From NCBI RefSeq assembly GCF_050320395.1, contig NZ_CP144459.1, forward strand, positions 1,302,001-1,366,000: 64,000 nt of DNA, read 5' to 3'. The notes beneath the pieces were generated by a model. That model was not told where the DNA came from. It ran no database searches and worked only from the letters and a program-made list of their open reading frames with translations. Origin of the DNA: Treponema_C sp050320395 (GTDB lineage Bacteria; Spirochaetota; Spirochaetia; Treponematales; Treponemataceae). Below, piece by piece: positions 36,001-45,245 of this stretch. How positions within the stretch are numbered: position 1 is the first letter of the stretch; every line of letters begins with the position of its first letter. Position numbers and translations under genes: made by a program.

Positions 36001-37729
36001 AAACTGGAAATATTCTATCAATACGGAGGTTATCGGCGACGGAACCCATGTTGTTTTTATACGGACGGTAGATAATTACGGTATAGAATCGATATCTTCC
36101 GGTTTGATAAATACGGATAATACGCCGCCGGTTTTAAAAATAGAATATCCGCTTCCGGGGTCGGCCCTTGATACCGATTTATTTATATCCGGACAAACCC
36201 GCGATAATATTTCGCTTGAAGGCGTAACCTTAAAAATAAAGAGTTTGTCCGGTACCGCGGTTCCCGATTCTCTTGCGCAAATAGATTTAAAAACCGAATT
36301 ATTGCTCGCAGAAGATATAAACATTTCTTCATTACCTGAAGGACGTTATAATTTGGAAATAGGCGGCGTGGACAAAGCCGGTAACGTAAGCGAAGCTGCG
36401 GTAAACTTTGATGTGCGCAGAAAAGCCGATAAAGATAAAATAGAATTGCTGTATCCTCTTAACGGCGAAAAAGTGTACGGGGAAGTCAGCATTTACGGCC
36501 GTGTGGATCCGTCGTCGAAAATTACGCAAGTATCGTTATTTGTAGACGATAGGCAAGTGGAAACGGTGAACGTATCTCAAACGCATTATGTCGCCTTTAA
36601 AGGAAGTCCGGATCTTATAGGCACCGGTGTACGTAAAATAGATATACGCGGTATTTTACCGGACAATAAACTGGTAACTTCCATAGCTCATACTATCGAT
36701 TACAATGCTTACGGTCCGTGGGTAACGATAGATAACCTTGATATGGGAGATTTTGCGATAGACCGTCCTTATTTACGCGGCCGGGCCGGATATTCGGTTT
36801 CGCAGGAAGAAAAAGATGCGGCGCTTTCAAAAGAAGCTTCGGCTGAAGAAAAGCGTATCTTTGCCGGTAAAAAGCTTAAAAAAGTTGAAATAAGCTTCAA
36901 TAACGGAAAAACCTTTGAGCCGGTACGTTTAAAAGACGGCTGGCAGTACAGAATCGAAACGGAAGATTTGGCCGAAGGAAATCACTTTTTGCTGGTGCGG
37001 GCGGTTATGGAAAACGAAGAAATAGCCGTGTGCAGAACGATTATAAAGGTGGATAAAACCCTTCCGCATATTACCCTTGTGTCGCCCGGCGAAGGCGGCC
37101 GCTATAACGGCGAAATGGTATTTACGGGTTTGGCTTCGGATAATGTCGGCTTGCAAAGTGTCGAGGCGGCTTTGAGGAAGGGCGATAAATCTTCATACGG
37201 ACTGCCCAAGTTTATACAGGGTTTACATGTCGAACTCGGTTTTTGGGGCGCCACCTTATGGAATATGGGTGTCGGTTTGAGCTTTTTCGACGATAACGTA
37301 AAACTGCAGCTGCATTACGGTCAGTTTACCCAAAAGCAGTTCGATGCGATTACCGCTTTCCAAAAGCTGGAAAAAAGACCCCTTCGTTACGGAGGCCATG
37401 TTACTTCTTTAAAGCTTTTGGCAAATATAACGGAACAGCCCTTCGGTTATTACTTCGGTCCCGACTGGCGCTGGCTCTATTTGAATGTCGCCGTCGGCGC
37501 CCAATTTTCGCTTTTCAGTCAAACGCAAAGCGGAAAACCTCAAGTGCTTTCGGCCATATTGACCCAAGTGGAATTTCCGCGGGTAAAACTGTATAAGAAA
37601 AAGTATTTCAGTTCCTTTTCGTTTTTTACGGAGGGACAATTATGGTTTATTCCTACCGACGTTACATCGGTAAGCGTAAAATCCCTGGTGCCGCACATTT
37701 GCGGCGGTGTACGTGTTGACATATTTTAA
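33035..37729 (+). CDS. Giant exported Ig-repeat protein with beta-barrel-like C-terminus
   Basis: The 1564-residue protein begins with a signal peptide (cleavage near LFA-GG). About 1350 residues of tandem bacterial Ig-like domains follow, each of roughly 90-100 residues with a recurring pattern: SP-G--V-G, then VSGTASDxNGI, then a D-G-F/Y strand, and an end such as VDNTPP. The last 170 residues are different: alternating aromatic strands (LHVELGFWGATLWNMGVGLSFFDD, FGYYFGPDWRWLYLNVAVGAQFSLF) ending in VDIF, as in outer-membrane barrel strands. I infer an outer-membrane-anchored surface fibre. GGAGG lies 11 bases before the ATG, with a three-codon ORF (ATGCGTAAATGA) between them. The lipoprotein gene follows after 27 bases. 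No known function can be assigned. Confidence 0.8.
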   Translation: MKDNAGLKRIVCAAMLSAAVTLFAGGSKDITDIPIASMESWQETTDISSKKKGKHNILITANDIAGNTAYVGPFNVYIDPDSDLPVTSIAFPVSGATVTGDVDIVGTCIDDDAVARISVRIDGGTEVYTAKGTEFWSYSLNTTEMEEGTHTIEVWGTDINGVDGKSVKTFFYLDRRQPLTYITNTDAGTLVSGVLRLEGSVEDGNGIERLFYSLDNGDKFEEVRLTYNKKTKRSDFKLIIDTEKIADGPNVCWFKSIDKQGSVGIYTFLFFVDNIAPSLSFIHPDDEAETFPSVFSVAGKASDGTGLESLNWISGNQSGTIALTPGNEYWVKEFDFSKSNVKSVTIEIVAKDVAGNVVRAKKKIEIDKKKDRPQLELVSPKPDALIDGDVFIAGLSYGNVSEVRYKIDREEEKTVSAPDGAFGFPVSGLSAGNHMLTLYAVCPNGTAGDIHTVKFKVAGKKPSISFENNSVIVPAFSAQNKVPTAVFIKAEAGLREAFVSFNGGEKNILTIKPGQTDFVWRPGINEKMPADLYDIRVFAADTAGRMLSQTLLVGIANPLNSQGVNRFAWAQKNIHDQPFAFIDSENPLEGFYYSSAGAGIENVELLDAPGLLYETDGNTIKIRAAKSGLYKNVRVKITDSEGVEFTSEPIDIFSDTAVPNITLNQNEAPIFVKDGFTVSGTVSSEQELESIEYHITTAASDEVLTGTLSAVFEKTVDIAQLPDGVLLFTVTASDKIGKKTSEHRVFIKDTQAPDVYMITPISGDTVNGSITASFKVSEKFRNVKAEYKAADEKSVWKEFAYTSLPNIVIGTADEPINKDMEFRFTDPAGNVKLINQYDFEIDNSADAPVVELHLPFENQIIYKAFTISGMIYDDDAAARIYYKIDDNPYQSFDVTHSFSVPVPLSSLTDNEHTITVYGEDIYGVKSTPVVRKIRVSLEPPSAHMVSPDISETVNGRVEISGTASDANGIKEVYISVNNGNVFSLAEGTENWKYSINTEVIGDGTHVVFIRTVDNYGIESISSGLINTDNTPPVLKIEYPLPGSALDTDLFISGQTRDNISLEGVTLKIKSLSGTAVPDSLAQIDLKTELLLAEDINISSLPEGRYNLEIGGVDKAGNVSEAAVNFDVRRKADKDKIELLYPLNGEKVYGEVSIYGRVDPSSKITQVSLFVDDRQVETVNVSQTHYVAFKGSPDLIGTGVRKIDIRGILPDNKLVTSIAHTIDYNAYGPWVTIDNLDMGDFAIDRPYLRGRAGYSVSQEEKDAALSKEASAEEKRIFAGKKLKKVEISFNNGKTFEPVRLKDGWQYRIETEDLAEGNHFLLVRAVMENEEIAVCRTIIKVDKTLPHITLVSPGEGGRYNGEMVFTGLASDNVGLQSVEAALRKGDKSSYGLPKFIQGLHVELGFWGATLWNMGVGLSFFDDNVKLQLHYGQFTQKQFDAITAFQKLEKRPLRYGGHVTSLKLLANITEQPFGYYFGPDWRWLYLNVAVGAQFSLFSQTQSGKPQVLSAILTQVEFPRVKLYKKKYFSSFSFFTEGQLWFIPTDVTSVSVKSLVPHICGGVRVDIF

Positions 37730-37756
37730 TACATGCGCAGCATGAATGGAGACTTT

Positions 37757-40700
37757 ATGAAAACGAAAAATACGGGATTGAACAGATTTATTGTGTCGAT
37801 TTCGGCTCTTATTGTATTGATTGTATATTCTGCCTGTGAGCAGTATGTTGCCTTGGGTGCCGGTATAGATATTTTACCGCCTAAAGGCGAAATTACCTAC
37901 CCCGATGCCGGAGAAACGCCTATACGCGGAAACTTTGTCCTAAAAGGTACGGCCCGCGACGATGAGGGCGTAAAAGCCGTTTCGGTTGTGTTTGAAGATA
38001 TTGAAACGCGCGAAAGAAAGGGCCCCTTTGACGCCCAACTTTCCGAGCCGGGCGCTTTGAGCGTATCGTGGAGTGTCGCTATTAATAACAGTCCCACGGG
38101 AAACGAAGAAGCTCCTCATGAGCTGGTAAAAATATATCCCGTTCCCGACGGTGAATATACGGCTATCGTTACAATTACCGACCGCAACGATAAAAAAGTA
38201 AGCATAAACCGCAGCTATAAAATAGACAATACGCCTCCCGTTTTTATAGTAAGCCGTCCTTCCACCGTTGCGGATAAAGATGACAGTCCGACTACCGGCG
38301 ACGGTTACGGAGCGATTTTTACCGTTGTCGGACAAGTCGGCGAGCAAAACACGGTAGAAAAACTGAATGTCGTTGTGCCGGGCCCCGGTTTGGGCACACC
38401 GATTGATATGACAAATATGTTTGTCGGTAAAAATATAAATGCTCAAGTGGCGGTGCACAGTACAGCACCGAGCAATCCTTTGTACGATTTACAAGCCGAC
38501 GAGCCGGGCAAGGCTATTAAAGCTCAGATGTTTTTGTTCGACAATGCGCGTTCTTACGACACGGTATCTTCTTCTGTCGAAGGGAATAAAGCCGCATGGT
38601 ATTATTTGCGCGACGATATTTATACCGACGTGCTTTCCAAAGGCTATACCGCCGAAGTAATCAGCGATTATTTTGCCGGTAAAAAAGGTTCCGATAAAAA
38701 CGATCACGATAAAAAAATAAAAGAACTGCGGGCCGATACGGCGGCTTTAACTGCGCTTAAGGACAAGATGATTAACATGACAGGGGACGGCGAAAAGCGC
38801 AGTACCTTTAAATTGGATCCGAGTAAGTCGCCCGGATTTAAAGTGTTGGGCGTAAAAGTTTTGCCCAAAGCTACGCTCAATCTAAGTCACGCTTCTTCCG
38901 TACTTTTTAAAAACGGGGTGGAAACGTCTTTTGCCGTAGAGCTTGTACGAAACAAAGATAACAAACCGATAGTAAACGGCAGTTCCCTTGCCGCGTATAA
39001 GGCAAGCGATATAGAGATTTCTTTGTTCCGCTGGAATAAAGCTGCCGGAACCGATGAAACCGACAGTTTTCAAACGGAAACAAATCTTATTGAAACTTCT
39101 CTTTTAAAATTTGCCGATTTAACACAAAACAATTTAAATGTCGATAAGTTGATTACTGTCGTCGAAGGCGGTACTTTGCGCGTAAAATGTATTCTTCCGC
39201 CCTCTTTTATCGAAGGAAAATATCTTCTTAAAGTTAAGGGAAAGGATTCAAGCGGAGAAGAATTTGCAGCCTATGATACCTCAAATACGGTAACGGACGG
39301 CTTGTATATTATCAACTTCCTCTCTACGGGAAGCGGGCCGCGCATACGCGCTATCCGTCCTGAAGGTTTTAAAAATAAAAACTTCGAGGTATTTGTCGAT
39401 GTTACCGGTTTGGATGCCGGCGGTAAGGTGTATTATAATGTAGGTGCTGCGGTTCCCGCAACCCCCGATCCTTTAAAGATATTGGAAAAAGTAAATCTCT
39501 CAGATCCGAATGACCCCAAATATAAGGCGGCCATCGATATAAGTTCTTTGAATGATGCTCCGCCCCAAAACGGTGAATACAAAATTCACTTTTTAGCTAA
39601 AAATCCTACCGGTGAAAGCGATACGGACAACACCGACTTTATTGTGGATAAAACGGCACCTGCCGTAGAAATAACCTATCCCGATCCTACCGACCCGCAA
39701 GCCGGAAGTATAACGATTTCGGGAAGCATTACCGACGAAAAAGCCGGCGTAAAAGCTTCGTCGACGAAATATATTTTGGGTAAAAAAACGCCTGCGCCCG
39801 ACGTAACTGCTACAGGTTGGCAGGCAATGACTACTTCGACAAAGGGCTCGTGGAGCGCCGCAGTTAATTTGGATGCGGTGCCTGCTTCCGAGTTGGAAAA
39901 TGATGTACCGGGCAGTCCGTATAAAAAAATACCTATGTATATTTTTACCGAAGATGAGATAGGAAACAAAACGGTACATACAAAACACATTCTCTTTAAT
40001 CCCGACGGTACAAAGCCTGTAGTAAGAGTGCTTTCGCCGCAAGCCGATGCCGTTTTGGGCGGTACCATTCAAATATTCGGTACGGCAAGCGCCGCTATAG
40101 GCGGACCGGGAGCCGTAGGCGAAGTGTATATACAGTTTTCAAGGAACGGAAGCTTTAACAACGCTACTGACGGTACTTTCGGCGGTACGGGCGGTATTCC
40201 TTCAACAGACTGGTACAATAACGGCAACGGCCGTGTTATTACAACCGCCGGGGCGGGGGGAGTGCATAATGGCGCCGAATGGAGAGTTATAATAAACGGC
40301 GACAAATCTTTTGACAATCCGGCTGCAGGACAAACCCAGCAGGATGTATATTTTAGACTTCGTGCTAAAAATAAAAACGGAACAATGGGCGAATGGACAT
40401 CGCCTGCAAGAAAGATAACGGTCGATAAATCAGCTCCTACAATCGGAAGCCCGCATGCCATAAAAATTGACGATGTTTTAAGCTCAAACCCTGCAGGCAG
40501 TTCGGATGCGCGCGACTATACGCCCAATATGTGGATAGGACAGGGTAAAAAACTTATCGGTTCTTTACACGACGATGCGGGTATAAAAGCCGTTACCATA
40601 AGTTCAACAGGGTTAAAAGGCGGTGTAAACTACAATCTTACTCAAGCGCAGGCTGAAGGCTGGATTGTGCCTTCTTCGGGCGGAAACTTCAATTTGCAAA

Positions 40701-43700
40701 TTCCTCTTAAGTTGGATGAACTCAGTGCCGCCGCTCAAAGTGCAGGGGAGTTCAGCATAACCGTTTCCATTACCGAAAATACGGTAAGTCCGGCTCTTAT
40801 TTCGCAGCAAAACTTTTACTTCCGTTTCGATACGACCGACCCCGCAGGGGATTTCGGAGAACATATGCATATCGATAACGGAAATTTCGCTGCTTCTTCC
40901 ATTACCGATAACATACTTGCAGATACCGTACGTGCTTATGTCGGTACTGACAACACCTTGTTTAATGATTTGCGGCTTTTGATAGGAAATACGCCGGCAG
41001 CCATAACCGGTGTAAGCGGCGATCAGGTAAACTTTAGTCCCGTCCTCGCTTCGCCCGGTAACCACAACTATATTTTGTACAAAAAAAAGACTCTTATATA
41101 CAATAAAAGCGGAAACTGGATTGTAAAAGGGCTTGCAAATGACGATGGTTCCGGTGTAAAAGAAGTAAAAGCAAAGGTAGAGGTAAATGGTGTTTTTTCC
41201 GACGAAGTTACAATGACAGAAACCGATCCGGTCAATAAAATAGCCAAACAGCTCGGAGGTCAAGTTGCCTGGCAGGGGAAAATCGATTTAAGTTCATTAT
41301 CCGACGGAAAAGGAAAACTGCACTACAAGATAACCGACAGAAGCGGTAATACCTACAAAGTCGGCTCCGCTTACGGCGGTACAAAACCTGCAATCGATGT
41401 AATCGTAAAAAATAAACCGTTTGAAGTACAAACGATTACGCTTAAAACAAAAATCGGCGGAAGCGATGTGGATTTTGTCAATACAAACGCCAACCATGCG
41501 ATGTCGAATGTTACAATCGATAAAAAGCTTGACTTTTCGGCGGATTATAAAAGTACGGGTTTTGCTTTTAAAGATAAAAATAATTCGAAAATAAAGGTTG
41601 ATTTTACGGGCGGACAGGGACAGATAAAGTATAAACTTTTGTATAATAGCAATCCTTTGGAAGGACACGGTCTTGTTGACATGCCGGCAAGCCGTGAAAT
41701 AACCTTAAGCGCGGCAAATTTAAACACAATCGGCAATTCGGACGGAAACGTAAAAGAGCTTATGCTTGAACTGTGGGATTCCGCCCACGGTCTTACTGCC
41801 GGAACGGACAGCGCAAATGCGAAGGTAAAAATAAGTACTCTTTTTGAAGCCATTGATACAATACGGCCGACGGTTGTTATTTTGCCCTTCCGGTGGAACG
41901 GTGAAAACGAAAACTCTTTGTATCAAAACAAAAGAGAAAACGGACATGTGGAAATCGGATCGATTGCCGCTTTTAATAACAATTATTCTTCCGTTTCCGG
42001 AAAGGTGACAGTCCGCGGCTTTGCCTACGACAATATTCAATTAAAGACGCTTAAAGCAACGCTGCCCAATGCCTCAAACGTGAGCATTACAAATACGGAT
42101 AATGTGTGGAACGTGTATTCGGATACAACCTCAAATATTCGATTTGAAGTTGAAGAATCCGACTATGATTATTTGGGCTACTATGTAAAATGGAAGCTGG
42201 AATGGGACAGCGAAAAAACCGGCCTCGGGCTTGAAAAAGATATAAAGGTGAGCGCGAACGACGGAACCAATGATTCGCTTGCCGTGGCCTCCGACGCGTC
42301 GGCGGAAGTGAGCGGAGTAAACCGCCCGAGTAGAGATAAGGCTGAACATACCGATTTTGCACATGCAAAACCCGGACAGTTTATCTCCTTTAAAAACGGC
42401 GAAGCTTTGTATGTGACACGTGTCGAGTCGGTAACGGGCAATCAACTTAAACTTAAAGATTATGTTCCGACGGAATTTAAAACTGCCGTATTGTATAAGT
42501 ATACAACGAATGAGCCTGCCGTTAAGGTAAACGTTGTGCCCTATATTACACGAATTGAAACCGCTCTTAAAGGTGCGGACGGCAGTTTTAAAGGAGCCTT
42601 CTCACGCGCTTCCACCGGTGAGTATCCGGTACGTGCAGGGGAAACAATAACTATAAAAGGCTTCAATCTTAAAAAAGGTAAGGTATATCTTGGAACGAAT
42701 CCTACGTCCTTAGGTACATTCCCTGATGATAAAAATACTGTTGCTGTTGCGGTAAGCAATACGTATACAACCGGCGATTTAAAGGTAAGCGTCGGCAGTG
42801 TCGATTCCATAAACAATCTTGTAGATGTTGCAAAGCCGTACAACCTTGAAGGCAACGGAATTAATAACGATATCCTCAATGCAAGGCGCAAGCTCTTTGT
42901 GTGGAAGATGACACCGATTATCAATAATAGTGCAATGGAAAGCCCGCAGTTTGTGATGGACAGTAAAAGTAACTACTATTTGGTGTTCGGGAATTTGAAG
43001 TCTATTGGCAGCAGCAGCAGTGCGATGCGACTTTCAACAAAAATTAATGGTTCACAGTTAGATAACTGGGAAGTGTCTTATAGTAAATTCCATAACACGG
43101 TAATAGCGTATGATACAAACGGAAAACCGTATTTAGCTTCGACAAATACTGATAGAGCAAGTAACAGCACCAGTTTTACTTTCTGTTTTCAAGAACCGTC
43201 GGAAAATTCAAATTATGATGTTGGAAAGAATAAGACAAGGCTTGAGAATTGTGATAACCAGCAAACAAATGTCTATGATGTAAACCGTGCCCAAATTCCG
43301 AAAATGGCAGTTAAAGGCGGCGGTACGTCCTCAGATCCTGCTAAAATTGCTTTGGTTTATTTTGATAAGAATGTTAAAGATGACGCTCCTTTGAAGTTCC
43401 GGTATGGAACGGTAACAGGTACTGAATCCAATACCACTCCGCCTCGGAAAGTAACCGGCGGTATTGCTGTTAATGTTGACTCAAGCGGTGGAGGAAGTGA
43501 TCCGGACGGACCTTCGTCAGGTTCCGCAGTAGGTTATGAAATTGTAGCAAATTCTTCTTCAGTGGCTAAGGCCGGACAATATGCGGGTGTTGCGTTAACT
43601 GCAAGCAATAGAGCGATTGTTGTTTGGTATGATGCAGAAAATTCAAAACTCATGTACAGTTTCCGTGATTTGGGGAACAGTTATACTGCCCCCACAGCAG

Positions 43701-44281
43701 GCGGAAATCGTAAAACTGTCGAATGGCAGGCTAATGCGGTTGAAATTGACGGAGGAGCTCCTCTTTATGTTGATGTTGCTCTTGATGATGAGGAAAACTT
43801 ACATATAGGCTATTATTCCAGCAGCTTAGGAGGCGTAAAATATGCCTATCTTCCTAAAGATAAAGTAACGGGAGGTTCCAAACCTGCTACAGCAGATTTT
43901 AAAGTTGCTGTTGTTGATACGTTTATGAATCCCGGTACGTATCTTAAAATCGGGGTACGTAAAGAAAGCGGCAAACAGGTACCCTACATAACCTATTATC
44001 ATAACGGCTTTTACGGTTCTGCAAATGCAGCCCGTATTGCGTGGTTAAAAGAAGGAGTTGCTTCCGACGGTAGCATTAAAACCGGTGTTAATAATGATGG
44101 TAAGTTTACAGGAGATTGGACTGTTATGACGGTTCCCGCTTCCAGCGGTATTCAGCAGTATACCATTTGCAACGGTGTTCCTACTTCAAAGGCCCCAACC
44201 GCTCCTGTGGATTATTCAGGCAAAGTAATCGCTGCATATTTTACCAATAAAAATTACGAAATGGCAGTGCTTGAAAAATAG
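37757..44281 (+). CDS. Giant Ig-repeat lipoprotein
   Basis: The 2174-residue protein starts with a lipoprotein signal: a hydrophobic run ending in VYSAC, a relaxed spirochaetal lipobox with Cys at residue 27. Multiple Ig-like domains follow (NFVLKGTARDDEGVKAV, ITISGSITDEKAGVKAS, SFNNATDGT), then an IPT/TIG-like domain (around ETITIKGFNLKKGKVYLG) and a C-terminal part of about 450 residues with beta-propeller-like strands such as QFVMDSKSNYYLVFG and GYYSSSLGGVKYAYL. The base composition falls in that last part. The start at 37757 uses TGGAG. It is co-transcribed with the preceding Ig-repeat protein and probably works with it at the cell surface. Function unknown. Confidence 0.8.
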   Translation: MKTKNTGLNRFIVSISALIVLIVYSACEQYVALGAGIDILPPKGEITYPDAGETPIRGNFVLKGTARDDEGVKAVSVVFEDIETRERKGPFDAQLSEPGALSVSWSVAINNSPTGNEEAPHELVKIYPVPDGEYTAIVTITDRNDKKVSINRSYKIDNTPPVFIVSRPSTVADKDDSPTTGDGYGAIFTVVGQVGEQNTVEKLNVVVPGPGLGTPIDMTNMFVGKNINAQVAVHSTAPSNPLYDLQADEPGKAIKAQMFLFDNARSYDTVSSSVEGNKAAWYYLRDDIYTDVLSKGYTAEVISDYFAGKKGSDKNDHDKKIKELRADTAALTALKDKMINMTGDGEKRSTFKLDPSKSPGFKVLGVKVLPKATLNLSHASSVLFKNGVETSFAVELVRNKDNKPIVNGSSLAAYKASDIEISLFRWNKAAGTDETDSFQTETNLIETSLLKFADLTQNNLNVDKLITVVEGGTLRVKCILPPSFIEGKYLLKVKGKDSSGEEFAAYDTSNTVTDGLYIINFLSTGSGPRIRAIRPEGFKNKNFEVFVDVTGLDAGGKVYYNVGAAVPATPDPLKILEKVNLSDPNDPKYKAAIDISSLNDAPPQNGEYKIHFLAKNPTGESDTDNTDFIVDKTAPAVEITYPDPTDPQAGSITISGSITDEKAGVKASSTKYILGKKTPAPDVTATGWQAMTTSTKGSWSAAVNLDAVPASELENDVPGSPYKKIPMYIFTEDEIGNKTVHTKHILFNPDGTKPVVRVLSPQADAVLGGTIQIFGTASAAIGGPGAVGEVYIQFSRNGSFNNATDGTFGGTGGIPSTDWYNNGNGRVITTAGAGGVHNGAEWRVIINGDKSFDNPAAGQTQQDVYFRLRAKNKNGTMGEWTSPARKITVDKSAPTIGSPHAIKIDDVLSSNPAGSSDARDYTPNMWIGQGKKLIGSLHDDAGIKAVTISSTGLKGGVNYNLTQAQAEGWIVPSSGGNFNLQIPLKLDELSAAAQSAGEFSITVSITENTVSPALISQQNFYFRFDTTDPAGDFGEHMHIDNGNFAASSITDNILADTVRAYVGTDNTLFNDLRLLIGNTPAAITGVSGDQVNFSPVLASPGNHNYILYKKKTLIYNKSGNWIVKGLANDDGSGVKEVKAKVEVNGVFSDEVTMTETDPVNKIAKQLGGQVAWQGKIDLSSLSDGKGKLHYKITDRSGNTYKVGSAYGGTKPAIDVIVKNKPFEVQTITLKTKIGGSDVDFVNTNANHAMSNVTIDKKLDFSADYKSTGFAFKDKNNSKIKVDFTGGQGQIKYKLLYNSNPLEGHGLVDMPASREITLSAANLNTIGNSDGNVKELMLELWDSAHGLTAGTDSANAKVKISTLFEAIDTIRPTVVILPFRWNGENENSLYQNKRENGHVEIGSIAAFNNNYSSVSGKVTVRGFAYDNIQLKTLKATLPNASNVSITNTDNVWNVYSDTTSNIRFEVEESDYDYLGYYVKWKLEWDSEKTGLGLEKDIKVSANDGTNDSLAVASDASAEVSGVNRPSRDKAEHTDFAHAKPGQFISFKNGEALYVTRVESVTGNQLKLKDYVPTEFKTAVLYKYTTNEPAVKVNVVPYITRIETALKGADGSFKGAFSRASTGEYPVRAGETITIKGFNLKKGKVYLGTNPTSLGTFPDDKNTVAVAVSNTYTTGDLKVSVGSVDSINNLVDVAKPYNLEGNGINNDILNARRKLFVWKMTPIINNSAMESPQFVMDSKSNYYLVFGNLKSIGSSSSAMRLSTKINGSQLDNWEVSYSKFHNTVIAYDTNGKPYLASTNTDRASNSTSFTFCFQEPSENSNYDVGKNKTRLENCDNQQTNVYDVNRAQIPKMAVKGGGTSSDPAKIALVYFDKNVKDDAPLKFRYGTVTGTESNTTPPRKVTGGIAVNVDSSGGGSDPDGPSSGSAVGYEIVANSSSVAKAGQYAGVALTASNRAIVVWYDAENSKLMYSFRDLGNSYTAPTAGGNRKTVEWQANAVEIDGGAPLYVDVALDDEENLHIGYYSSSLGGVKYAYLPKDKVTGGSKPATADFKVAVVDTFMNPGTYLKIGVRKESGKQVPYITYYHNGFYGSANAARIAWLKEGVASDGSIKTGVNNDGKFTGDWTVMTVPASSGIQQYTICNGVPTSKAPTAPVDYSGKVIAAYFTNKNYEMAVLEK

Positions 44282-44303
44282 GTATTTTACTTAACAATTA
44301 ACT

Positions 44304-44338
44304 TCCCCTCATCGGATTATCCGGCGGGGGGATTTTTT
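44304..44338 (+). terminator. Terminator of the Ig-repeat operon
   Basis: TCCCC (44304-44308) pairs with GGGGA (44328-44332) around an inner CGGAT/ATCCG hairpin, followed by TTTTTT. The rest of the 44339-44445 gap shows nothing recognisable. Confidence 0.7.
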
Positions 44339-44445
44339 GCTTAAAAGCAAGGCAGGCTAAAGATGTAAAGGGTTTTTATAAGCACTTTTCTCACGCGCGA
44401 TTGCGGTCTTTGTATTCTTTTTATGCTTGAACTCAAGTTATACTC

Positions 44446-44856
44446 TTATAATTTCAAAAACTCTTCCGGATTTATAGTTTTTACCGGGGAGTTTTTAAAT
44501 CCGTTTTCCCTATCACGAGTAATTATATAATCAAGGTTTTCCGCTTCTGCGCACTTCATTTGAAGTCCGTCTTCTAAATCATTCCAATCATTATTCTTAC
44601 AAACTGAAACAAAATACTTATTTTCTTCTGGAATTATATTAAAAAAATTACATAAGTTTAAAATTAATGCCTTTCTTTCTTCTACCGTCTTATCTTTCCG
44701 TAAGATGAAAAATAAATCTATTAATGAATGAGATGAAATGTACCCTATATTTTCTCTTGTAATGCAAGAATTAATTATTTTTAAAGCATGTTCGGAATAA
44801 GGCTCTCTGTCTTGTACAAGGTCGAGAATTATGTTTGTGTCAATTAGAATACGCAT
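44446..44856 (-). CDS. PIN-domain toxin (VapC-like)
   Basis: The protein of 136 residues is a PIN ribonuclease domain. It begins with MRILIDTNIILDL, where Asp6 is the first metal ligand, and ends with the acidic pattern NDWNDLEDGLQ...DYIITRD, the other conserved acids. PIN toxins of the VapC group cut tRNA or rRNA under stress. Its start (44854-44856) lies inside the end of the upstream antitoxin gene (17-base overlap; an alternative ATG at 44863-44865 would overlap by 26), typical of toxin-antitoxin pairs. The pair is AT-rich and lies between surface-protein genes and ribF, consistent with acquisition by transfer. Confidence 0.85.
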   Translation of the reverse strand: MRILIDTNIILDLVQDREPYSEHALKIINSCITRENIGYISSHSLIDLFFILRKDKTVEERKALILNLCNFFNIIPEENKYFVSVCKNNDWNDLEDGLQMKCAEAENLDYIITRDRENGFKNSPVKTINPEEFLKL

Positions 44857-45076
44857 ATTTTTCATCTAATGCTTCAGAAAGTTCTTTTTTTGCATTTATT
44901 TCGTGTTTTACAGTACCTTTTATGCTATTAAAAAAAGATAAGCCGTTTTCAATGGATGAATCATTTGCCTTTTTTTTATAAAAAATTAATGTATTTATTT
45001 TTTCAGATAGCAGCTCTAAATCCGACAATTCAAGAGTATCCAGTCGGTCAAAATAGGAATAAGCGATATCAGCCAT
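44840..45076 (-). CDS. Putative antitoxin partner of the PIN toxin
   Basis: The small protein of 78 residues is acidic at the start (MADIAYSYFDRLDTLELSDLELLSEKINTL is helical) and lysine-rich in the middle. Position and overlap with the PIN gene are the evidence for an antitoxin; no DNA-binding fold is recognised, so the type is unassigned. AGGAGG precedes the ATG at 45074-45076, and a TATAAT-like box lies upstream on the minus strand at about 45100-45105. Confidence 0.7.
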   Translation of the reverse strand: MADIAYSYFDRLDTLELSDLELLSEKINTLIFYKKKANDSSIENGLSFFNSIKGTVKHEINAKKELSEALDEKYAYSN

Positions 45077-45245
45077 ATAAACCTCCTAATCATTTTTATT
45101 ATATCATACTATTAAATAAAAAACACCTGTTTAGTAAATTTTAAACTTTTCGAACGGATATGCCTATCACCGGATAAATACGGACATCTTTGTGTTATTA
45201 ATATGGACTGGATATATCTTCCGTTTTTTGCTATACTAGAAAGGC

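Noticed and set aside
40613..41263. 216-codon minus-strand open frame inside the giant lipoprotein gene
   Set aside because: Antisense to a well-supported coding frame, Tyr/Cys-rich and without a ribosome-binding site.
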